Assembly (NCBI RefSeq): GCF_932526225.1
Contig: NC_064034.1
Span: 7,860,001-7,924,000 of the forward strand
Length of the DNA stretch: 64,000 bases
Reading direction: 5' to 3'
Source: Nematostella vectensis
Taxonomy: Eukaryota > Cnidaria > Anthozoa > Actiniaria > Edwardsiidae
Shown here in pieces: positions 1-12,000 of this stretch. How positions within the stretch are numbered: the stretch's first letter is position 1; each line of letters starts with the position of its first letter. The position numbers and the translations under genes are program-made. Below the pieces are notes generated by a model. It was not told where the DNA came from. It saw only the letters and a list, made by a program, of their open reading frames with translations, and searched no databases.

Positions 1-3000
1 GATACCGACCCCCATTAGGATCTTCCTGTTGCTGCCATCCATGTGGGCCGTCATGATTTTGGGATTCGTGCCGTAGTCTGCCCAGTACATTCGGCTATTG
101 GGATAAAATACACGGTTACGGTAATACCATTGGTTGTACCATTGGTTCTTACTGGCATTAGGGACTTTACGATGCGACGACGGCGAGGGCTAGGAAGGCA
201 TTACCGAGAAAACACTTTAATGCTTGGCGGAAAGTTCCAAAATAGTTTAAATGAAGAAACCTAGACTTAATACTCTGGAACAAATAGAAATTAATCTTTA
301 TTTCTACAATAGCGAACACGGAAAGATGAGAGGATACTCCAACCGTTCCCGTCCTCGCTACACTGTAAAACTTTGAATGTCACTTCGTGGTTTGTTGGAA
401 AACGTTTGACATCTATCAGACAGAACGCATTTTCACGTGCGGCTTTTGAGTTCCCAAATTAATTCCTTTGTTCTCTTCCGTCGCCGTTCTCGTTGCCGTA
501 TTCGTATCTTAAAGTCCCTATCATTAAAGATCGCGGGGACAATTCTTGTTATCATCTCACCCATCAACGCAAGATGTAGTTGTAGATTGTAGGTGCGCAG
601 GTCTGTTGAATGACTGACCCCCCCCTTTATCCCGTACGTGTAATTGGAACCCCAATCTGAACATTTTCCTACCTAACCTGATAATTGAGTGGCACTTCAA
701 CTAGAATTACCGCTTCAAATCACCCCTCCCCCTCCGTCTTCTTAATATACCACTTGCACAAAATGCTCTTTGTTTCTAATTTGTACCTAAATGGCTGTCT
801 TCCACAAACACTCTATGGGAATTTATTAGTAACAAGTAATCAGATACACAATTTTCCTGCTTAGTGAAGTAAAGCCGATACTATTTCTTGCAAACAACAC
901 GTTACTCACCCCTCAACAGGGTCCAACACAATCGCCCCTGGCTTATCAGGAGACCAGCCTGTCAGCGTCAACCGATCTTTGCCGTCCAAGCTCGCCACCT
1001 CTATCCGCCCTCTTTTCGGATCGGTCCAGTACACATTCCTTGAGATATAATCTACGTCTATACCATCCGGGGATATGATGCCCTTATCAGCAATAACCTC
1101 TCGGAAGGAGTCATCGAGCGATGCCCTCATCACTGCACCCCGCCGTTCGTCGGTCCAGTAGATAAGTCTATCCCGGGGGTTGTAAACCACAGAGGCAGCG
1201 ACTGGGCTTTGCTCGGGTAGATCTGTTCTTGGATTGTTGTAAAGTGAAAGGCAGGGGAAGTCAGATATATGGAGTGGTACTTTGAAGACGTCCCTGTACT
1301 GGAGGTCGGAGATTAAGAGATACCTTTCGTTAGACTGTCCGTTGAAGACCGCTAAGGAAAGAAGATGGAGTCATTGAACTGCTTGTAAAGTGTTAGTTAA
1401 TTGCGAAATGTTTGCGATTATAAAACAGCAGCCATTTTCATACTTGACAAGTAGTCCTAGGATTTGACTCGGGTTAAAATGGATTTAATATGCATAGCAC
1501 ATGTAAGAGAGCGATGAAACCTGGACCCGATGCCCAGGAAACTCAGTAAATTCAGTAATATGGTAGGCAGAAGGGTTTAGTAAACAGTGAAATATAATTG
1601 TATTCTAATGACATTCGTAGTAAAGCTTTTACGTTTAAGCCAGTTTTTTTTTACTTGATACCTGCCTGTTTAGTACCTAGATAATGAACATTATCGACTA
1701 AAGACAATCGTTCTTTACTGACCGTGGTCACAGGTTTTCTCGTCAGGACTCAGGGGTACTCCTGTGGCACATGCACACGTGCGAGAGTGCGGACGCAGCA
1801 AACACAAGTCACTACATCCTCCATTATTCAGCGAGCACTGCGACTCCACTGCGATATAGACCGGTACAAGGAAAGAGGTAATAAGGATATGATAAGGCGG
1901 GAGGGAGAGCAAGGAACTGGAGCAGAAAGTAATAGGGCGAGAAACAGCAAAAAGACGAGATAGAAGTAGGGGAGTGGAGAGAGTAGAATACAAGGAGGAG
2001 TACTGATGTAAAGAAGCGGACAGAAGAGGGACAGCAAAAATAAAATGTAAATGGACGTGAAAAAAGAAGACGAAAAAGAAACATATAGCAGGGGGGGGGG
2101 GGGCACGATACAGAAACATTAAGAAAATTTTGGGGGGACAGCCATTTCCTTAAAATTTTCGACAATATTAGGGGGGGGGGGGGGCACTTCCCCCCCTCCC
2201 TCCTCCCTGAGTGGAGGAGGGAGGGAGGGAAGAATAGGAAAGGCACACGAATTTGAAAGAGAAAACTTTAGTAATAGACAACTAGTCTTAACGATCTTCT
2301 GTGGAGCACGTTCACGATGCTTAGTAGCTACATACCAAAATTGTAGCGGGACTGATTGTAATAGCGAATTGCTGTTGGCTTCTTGATCTCCTCTGCTACT
2401 GTAATGTTAAGCTCCACGTTCGTCTCTATGCTCAACTTGTAGATATTTCCTCTCTTCCAGTCAGACACAAATGTTATCAGTCCGCTAAGTGTTATCCCCC
2501 AAGGAAACGTGCCGCGCTCGAAGTACGTAACTTCTCGGTTGGCTCCGTTGAAAAACACACTCCAAATACCGTCTCTATAACAGAGGGCGAAACAACGTCA
2601 TATCAAGGCTCCTTAAAAATTATAGCAAGGATTCATTATTAATCAATTTTTCACCACGGTTTTCAGCTATCCATAGTCATAAGACGAAGTCAGTCAAATA
2701 CAAGAATTCAATTTGTGTAGACACTTGGACCGATACCTGGCCTGAGCAACGTAATAACAGTGAGCGTTAAATGACAGCCATAGAAAATGATTTTTCTAAC
2801 AAGATGCGAGAATGTTGCTGTGATCCCAAATCTATTCATGGACACACCTGTTGTCGTCCAGCCAGTAGATACGCTCTGATTGGCGATCGATATTGAGGCT
2901 AGTTGGACACGTGATCTTTCTGTCAACAAACGTTATCCTTGACGTGCCGTCCATGTACGCTTTCTCCATCTTAGGTCGGCTGCCGCAGTCACTGAAGAAC

Positions 3001-6000
3001 ATTGTTCTGACGAGAAATGACAGAGGTGTTGCTCTTAGCCTAAGGTTTGCGTGGTGAAAGGCGTTTAAGTTTAATATTTTAAATAACTTTACAAGCTATC
3101 CCGATTGCGACTGGACTGCTATTGCAGAATCTCGACGCTGAACTTAAAAGATTGCGGTAACTATTCACTTTCAATAATTGTGTGAGAAAATATTGAAAGT
3201 GGATAGTAAGCATCCATTACACGCGTGTTAAATTGCCCATAACGCGTAAATGTGACATTCATTTAAAAAGCGGCAGCATGAAGACAATAGGGATACTGGA
3301 CCTCATATTGGGCATGGAAACACCTAAAAATCATTACGAGATTGACGAGCAATAGGAAAAAAACTCGATATCGGGCTAATCAACTCGCACCCGAGTTTAA
3401 AGATAAGGTTAAATGCATGTTTCCTTACCCCTCCTCTGGAAACAGCACAAGGGCCGTAGGCCGCTCGAGATCATCCTGAATCAACACTTTTCTGGCCGTC
3501 CCATCCAGTCTACTGACCTCAATCCGCCCCTTCCCGGAGTCCGTCCAGTACAAATTCCTTCCGATCCAGTCAACACCTATACCATCCGGGCGTTCCACGT
3601 TACACCGATGTAGAGTCATGCTCTTCCTAGTTTGCATGTTGTAAGAGTTGATGGTACCCGTAAATGTGTCAGTCCAGAAGATGGCGTCCTCGACTGGGTC
3701 ATAGTCCAGGTCTGCGGGCTGGACGGCTTTACCAGGAAGGACGGACACAGGTGTCCAGATATTCGTATCGTCAAGAGGAAGGATGTTTAAGCTGACTGCG
3801 ATGGCATCGATGAATAATAGAAATTCGTTGGCTGAAAATACAAGGAACACGGCATGAATTTATTCACGAAGAATGTGGATTTGGCGCAATTATACTGGAA
3901 TGCGATAATTTGCGATATCATTGTAGTACATCATCTTTTTTCCTTTTAATTGCACATATTCTTGAGGTTCGTCAAGTATTGACTATCACATTGTCTACTC
4001 CAAACAAACACCAATAAAATACAATTTGTTCAGCTTCTTATTCATTCAATTAAAAAAAGCTTTGTGGCGCCGGCAGTGAATTGTATTTGGAGGAAGAAGG
4101 ATGTATAAGAAAATGTTTACACGGTAAAATATTTAAAAGGCAAATATTTTTCAATTTTACCAAAGTTTCCGTACATTTACAGTAGCTCAAGGCATAATTT
4201 GTTTTTCTGCAGCCGGCACGAAAGCTCGTGCTGAAGTTAAACGATTTTACCTCTGATGCACGTCTTTCTATTCCTTCCCAGTCGGTACCCTGATGGACAA
4301 GTGCAGGTGTACCCGCCATGACGTATGAAGCACAAGTGACTACAGCCAGCATACTGACAAAGCGAGGAGACAGCTTTGGGAATAAGCGACAGACAATGTT
4401 AGAAGATGCCAGTGCTACAGATTTATAAAATGGAATTCTTAGAATACAGCTGCACAGAGGGTATCATGGATTGTCTATGACCTGTGGAAGTAAGTCACAT
4501 TAGAAGCCATCATGTACCCCAAACTAATGTGTATGTTTTATGGGACTGCAGCAAACAGGAATATAATTTCGGTTACACAAGCTCCATATAAATGAGTCGA
4601 TAGAAAGTGAAGGCATGTTAGACATTTAATTTAATATCTACGATCCGATTATTCCGGTAGACAAGAGATGTTCGAGTTTAGTTACGAAATAATTAGTTCG
4701 GCAGATATTTCATATACCATACTTTCACTATTAATTACGTTTATTTGATTTGTGAACTACGTTACGCCTCCCATTCGATTAGCAAATTAAGTTACTCTTC
4801 TTCATTTGATTAGTCTTGCAGACAAAGATGTTTGAACTAAAATTACTCTTCATTAGATACTCTTTTCCATTCTATTAGTAAGGCAGGTTATCAAAACCTA
4901 TACAGCCCGAGTAATTTTAGGCTTCCATACAAACCTAAGCATGGAGGAGTAGTAAATTGGTACAGAGTTATCCCCTCTTTCGAATGAAAGTTATACTATT
5001 ACTTTCTTTTCCCAGAGATCTTACAGGTGTCGCACGATTAAAAAAGACACTGAAACCCGCTAGCTACGCCGGCTAAAATTGTTATGGTTCAACCTAGTTT
5101 GGAAAATAATCAGTACTTTAAAAACAGTGTTATAAAAAGAGCATTGAAGCCTTGTAAGTTGCCCTTGTCTGCATTAAGGGCCGTTGTCAAGAGTCTGACT
5201 GTAAATAAACCCCGGCCTGCACAGCGACACATGTAACTAGTCTGCCCCGGCATGCGCACGGCAAATGCATGCACCCCACGTGACAGCCACATAAGACCAA
5301 AGGCATAACAAAAACAAAAACGCCACAAAAGCCCAAGGACTACATCATTACCTGTCTTATAGGTACTAGGATCATATACGTAAAGACCTCTAGGAAAGGA
5401 CAATCGGCGAACAAACGGCTTTGAGACGCCGCTGGAAAGAGAAAGCTCCTGCACGCTCTTGGTCTTATAGTCAGTCCAATACAACTTATCCCCGAAGAAG
5501 GCCATTCCGAAGGGGTGCATTCCTCTTTTTTCGAATACAGGTTTCCGGTTTTCACCGTACCAGTCGCAAACCTCGATGCGGTTCAACTTGGCATCAGCCC
5601 AGAAGAGTCGTTTGCTTTGGTAGTCAATAGTGAGAGCGTTCGGCCAAATAAGGTCTTTGTCCAGTAAGGTCCATCTGCTGGTCCCATCCATGTTGGATTT
5701 CTCGATTTTCGGTTTGGAGCCCCAGTCAGTCCAAAACATATGACTGCAAAGGAATAAAATATTGAGATAACCACGAGCCTTGTTGAAAACTAGTGAATTA
5801 GTATAAATATTGCCTGTATTATCTAAATACAATATTTAGATAATTCAGGCATAAAACAATCAGAGGCTGATGAATTGATACAAGACACCGCGCCATTCAA
5901 GGGATTCCTTCTGGATTTGGGTGGCTCAAATAATTTTGGGACGTTATGAACTGGTTTTCTTACCGGCTTACTGTTAGCTATCTACTGGTCAAGCAATGAC

Positions 6001-9000
6001 TACTGCTTCACTTACCCATTAGGCGGGTCCAGTACCAGACCTCGAGGCTTGTCCAGACCTGCCATAATAACCGGTGCTTGAATGCCAGTGTCAAGCTGTG
6101 CAGCCTCGATTCTCTTAGTACCCGCATCCGTCCAGTACAAGTGCCGTCCTAGCCAGTCGAGCGCAAGACTTTCAGGGCGAACAGTATACATCCCAAACTG
6201 TTCATGCTCAGTCATGTTCATATAAGCCCGATGGATATTTCTCTGGGCTCCGTCTATCCAGTATATTCGATCTTCGAAACGGTCATACGTAATGTCCGTG
6301 GTCTCGTTGACGGACAGTACACCGCGGTTGTGGTTAGGTACGTCGAGGTAGATCTTGTAGATGGCGGGAATCTCAGGGTCGGACACGAGCATGAAGATCT
6401 CTGAAGCTATCCCAGGAAGAACAACGATTAATAATTAATACCCATCATTTATAGCTTGTTGAGGTGGCGTTGGATATGTTCGATGATGGAGGTTATGTGC
6501 GAGGTGGCTGTGCAAATAGCTCAAGCCTTCCCAAGAGTCATGCGTCTTGAATTGAGTGACCTCTCAGGTAGCATGCCAGATGATGTTGGTGCCAGATGAT
6601 GTTGGTGCCATAAGGGGAATGTGGAATTGATCAGGGATTTCCAGGAAGATCGATATTTTATGAAAAGAGTTGTAAAACAGATGAAGTCAAGCAAGAATGT
6701 GGTTTGGAAGACCAAGAATTGTCTTATGTGAGAATGAGAAGATTCTCCGGGAAGAAGAAAACTGCACAAATAGAGTTTTCAAGTGAATGAAGACCGCCAT
6801 ACCAGATAAATGTGGATATTTGCCGCTAAGACTTTCAAGAACGAGTGAAGAAAAACAGAATTTTCAAGGCGATGGATGGCTGATGATTGAAGATGAGCAT
6901 GCAAGATGATAGAGGTTTCGTGTGAGCTGGAATACCGTGGAAATGAATCACCAATTTTCAGAGAAAGATCAATGGTTGACGAGTGAAGATGTGCATGCGT
7001 CCAGATGGTAGTGGATCCAGGTTACCAGGAAAAGCGTGCAAACAAATTAGCTATTTCCAGGAAGATGAAGGGGCATACGTTGTTCTACGAAGGGTTACCG
7101 TGACAAACAGTGATGTTTATAAAGGCCTGAATTCTGAACATGAGTTCTCTACAATCAAGTGAAGGTAAGAATGCTAGATGTTTAGTAACAAGACCATGAA
7201 GAATATAGTTAAAAGACCAAATAATTACAGTAACAAACGTGTGAATAATTTGTACATCTGGCAAAGATTATTTTCTCCATTACAAAGATAAAAAGGATGG
7301 GGTTGATTTATGTAGTGGTCACATGTGAAAAAGAAACCACAGATGTAGACCTGTGAGTGAAATGCTTTTGATGCTCTTCACGTATATAGGTTTTGACCAT
7401 TAATAAGAGTTGATGATGGAGGTTAAGTGCGGGGTGACTGCGCAAATAACTCAAGCCTTCCCAAGAGTCATGCGTCTTGAATTGAGTGACCTCTCAGGTA
7501 GCATGCCAGATAATGTTGGTGCCAGAAGTGGAATGTGGAATTGATCAGGGGTTTCCAGGGAGATCGATATTTTATGAAAAGAGTTGTAAAATAGATGAAG
7601 TCAAGCAAGAATGTGGTTTGGAAGACCAAGAATTGTCTTATGTGAGAATGAGAAGATTCTCCGGGAAGAAGAAAACTGCACAAATAGAGTTTTCAAGTGA
7701 ATAAAGACCGCCATACCAGATAAATGTGGATATTTGCCGCTAAGACTTTCAAGAACGGGTGAAGAAAAACAGAATTTTCAAGGCGATGGATGGCTGATGA
7801 TTGAAGATGAGCATGCAAGTTGATAGAGGTTTCGTGTGAGCTGGAATACCGTGGAAATGAATCACCAATTTTCAGAGAAAGATCAATGGTTGATGAGTGA
7901 AGATCTGCATGCGTCCAGATGGTAGTGGATCCAGGTTACCAGGAAAACCGTGCAAACAAATTAGCTATTTCCAGGAAGATGAATGGGCATACGTTGTTCT
8001 ACGAAGGGTTACCGTGACAAACAGTGACGTTTATAAAGGCCTGAATTCTGAACATGAGTTCTCTACAATCAAGTGAAGGTAAGAATGCCAAATGTTTAGT
8101 AACAAGACCATGAAGAATATAGTTAAAAGACCAAATAATTACAGTAACAAACGTGTGAATAATTTGTACATCTGGCAAAGATTATTTTGTCCATTACAAA
8201 GGTAAAAAGGATGGGGTTGATTTATGTAGTGGTCACATGTGAAAAAGAAAACACAGATGTAGACCTGTGAGTGAAATGCTTTTGATGCTCTTCAAGTATA
8301 TGGGTTTTGACCATTAATAAGAGTTGATGATGGAGGTTAAGTGCGGGGTTGATTTATGTAGTGGTCACATGTGAAAAAGAAACCACAGATGTAGACCTGT
8401 GAGTGAAATGCTTTTGATGCTCTTCACGTATATAGGTTTTGACCATTAATAAGACTTGGGTGTTGTGAAATAGATTTTTGAATTTTAGTGGTAGCCTATC
8501 ATAAGCAACTGGATATTTGGGTGGTACATACTTTAAAACTTTCGGTCAAACGGCTTTGAAGATAGCGTTGCAAGAATAATTATGCGACATGAAATGCTAA
8601 GTAAAATTAATAAACTGTCCTTCTCATAAGTACACTTCATAACTTAAGTCAATAGCTACTGAGTTAAGTCCCGTCTAAACATCGCTGAGTCAGCAATGGA
8701 GGCGATGTTTTCAAGGGTCTTTAAGCTCTCACTTGAGAGTAACGGCATAAAAAAAAACGAATGGTACAAGCACATGCTGATGAATGATTTCATGATGCTC
8801 ATGCAACGGATTTAACTAATTTACTGATAAGCTTATCACACCCTGCGCCGCTCGCCACCTTAACAGCTTGATAAAGATAGCAAATAAGGATGCGAAAACA
8901 TAACTTCTGGTTGACAGAATTCTACTTTGAAGTATACACCTATTTCACAAAAGGTTGTCGGTGCAAATGGCGAATGGCAAATGGTAAATGGCTTATGGGT

Positions 9001-12000
9001 ACTAATTATTCGTAAAATTAAAGGTGTTAAATAAAGTCCAGCAATGTCAGAGTCAAGCATTGGTAACCTTTAATGGATAATTGTTTTAATTTAACCATAT
9101 TCTTCGAGACGCATGGTTTCTTTCGGTCGTAGAACTGCCATTTGCCAATCGCCATTTGCCATTTGCACTGACAACCATTATTGCAAAAGGTGTATGTTAA
9201 TAAAAATGGGATTCTCTCAATCCTTATTGACTAACATTCTAAAAAGGTTATCTCAGTGGCCACGGTTAGCAAGCGTCACAAAATGAAATAGTACGCAAAG
9301 TCACTTAGTTATCTAGTCAACTTCAGCAAACAGAAACAATGTAAACGTATCACAATTTCGAAGCAAGGAATAGGACGGTTGCAATAATTTTAATATACAG
9401 TCGATTGACAAAAGGTTGTCGTCGACCGGCTTCGCGACAAGCCCGCATGTAAGCATGGGTAAAAACCACTGAAGCGCCTAGCTGCGTATATAAGCCACCG
9501 CTAGCGCGTCTGAGTATGAAATTATGCATAGGCTAGTTATGCAATGGCTAAGCGCTTCAGTGTTTTTTTTACCCATGCTTACATGCTGGCATGTCACGAA
9601 ACCAGTTGACGACAACCGACTGTCCAACACGTGCAACATAACTACACCAAGAAGGAATGAAGAGGTGAGTTTTGTTACATGTAAAGTGTAGATCGCAGCA
9701 CCTTACCCCTTACCCTTACCCACCACACCCCAGACCAACAATAAAAGGGGACACGTTTAAAAACACAATGTGCGTGAGGAATATAGCAATTAAGAAGCAG
9801 ACTATGTTAATCAACTTAATTTATAGGTTATATTTTTTATTCCTGGTTAAATAATCATGTTAGGGATTAAAAAATACTGCTCCAAGAATAGTATACTTTT
9901 AAATGAAAATGTCTCAATGTGAGGGATTTATACAGTGCATTAGAAATATCTAAAGCTATCTCATGCAATGACTTTTCCGTGAAATTTTTGACTCGCAACG
10001 TGCAACTTCATAGTGAGGGTTCATGCATCATGTAATTTTAGGTTGATATCTCATCTTTTCGGGAAGAACAGCCAATGCAAAGTCAAAATGCCGCTAAAAA
10101 GGTTTTCAGATGATTGAATTTGAGCGCGAAAGCGAGGCTTTTATAGGTCGGAGTTTGTAAACAGACTTCTTTTTCAAACTTCCGCATTTTAAGCCCTCCT
10201 AGCCGGTATTCATCGTCACGCTTTACTGTAAAAGGAACACAAAATGTTTAACAAATTTATCGTTGACGTTAGCAAACTCTGACCTGACCTAATCCCCTGT
10301 TTTATTACGCTATGGTCTCTGGAGAATCTTCGGTGCCATGAGTCCCCACCACCGATAACGTAAGCTCCCTTTTCCGCGCACCTGTAAAACTCCCCTAATA
10401 ATGATTTTTTATTATTATTATTTATTGTCTATTCGACAACTGCCTAAGCCCAATTTATACGTCTTTCCTTTCGGCATGCCAAAATATGTCTATTTGTGAC
10501 GATCTTAATTGTTTCAGGCGACGTAATCAAATAACTAGTTCTGCACGATGAAAGCGCGACGAATGAATCGAGCCTTGCCAAAACATAAAAGAGATTAGAA
10601 ACGCGAAACATACAAATCTAATGCAACAGCCTTCGAAGAACTCGCAAATACTAAAAACGAATTTAGAATATTTTAATAAAAAAAAGTCGAAACTAAAAGT
10701 TTTTCCCGCCTAAAAACTGTGGATAAAAAACCCGGATGATCGTTAGCGCGTCTTACGACCAAATATGGTGTTCAGTGGCTTTTTTTCTGTTAGTGGCTCA
10801 CCACCTCTATATGTTTGTTTCTTACCTAATACTTCCTGTTCTTCCCGAAATCAAAACATGCATGTGTAGAAGAACGTGCAGTGACAAAAGTAGTGGAATG
10901 ATCCATGCGTGCATGCATAACAAAACATGTTTAGCATAAAAGTACATGCTTTAACGTTTTACCCGACCTTTAGCACACGACTTGTTATCACTGGACAGCA
11001 GACTCTCCCAGGGGCATGCGCATTGAGTTCCTGTCGCGCTTGGCAGACACAAGTAGCTACAACCGCCATTTTGTTTTGAGCAAGTGTTGTTTCCTGCGTT
11101 GTAATGGTTAACTGTTCTCAAAGAGGAGAAAAAGCCGTCGATACAGGCTTTGTACTTTAGCCGAGTGTAGATTTTCTTTGAGTTTTGTTTAGTTTCGTGC
11201 GGTGTCTTCCTAGTTGGGTTCTTGGACAATAAGGCCCTGTATAGACGCCTTACGTTTCCTGTGCCGTTCCACTGTCAATTTTATTTTATTTTATCTGTAA
11301 TTCTGAACAAGATCACCTTGATTTGAGGAAAATTGCCTGATCGGAAGGCTGGCCAATAACAAAGACGGCATTGTCAACATGTGGCCTTGTTTGTAGATAT
11401 TTTTTTATTCTTAGAAATTTTGTATTTATATATTTATTTATTTTTTCATATATTTTTAAAGAATAGAAACTGCAAAGATCGCAGTTATTAGAAGTAGTTT
11501 GGTTGTTTGACCAGCGCATGAAAAGTATGGCGTCTAACATAGACCTTGCGAAAATCAAGTATCAATTAAAAAACTCACGTGCTAAAAAAGTGCTAAAACT
11601 AACACCAACGAAAAAAGATGGGAAGAAAAACTTGTCAAATGATAGGACGACATAAACACCCCGAAACACTTCTATTTGGGTGCCGGAAAAGAAACTGAAT
11701 AAAAATGCACAGGGATGGGCCATACAACATTTTAATATTATACTTTTTGTTTATCAACCATTTTAAAAACTTTTATTTTTATTTTTGCAAGAATTCTTTA
11801 CGACTAAGCTGCCATTAGAATAGGGTTAGGATTTGATCTCAAATAAATCAGCATGGTTAGGCCAATGGGAGTTAGTAAGTTAGTGCACTGTGTATGAAAA
11901 ACAGAACAAATTAGAAGTCGATGAACAATCAAGGTAGTCTCACACAAAAGGGTTAAAGGCGGGGCTTAATAATATTTGGTCATAATACGTATGTATTTTA

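Noticed and set aside
1715-2246. Long overlapping minus-strand frames rich in Pro, Phe and Ser upstream of EGF exon 3
   Set aside because: They are translations of a purine/pyrimidine-skewed intron with poly-G runs; only 1723-1848 is exon.
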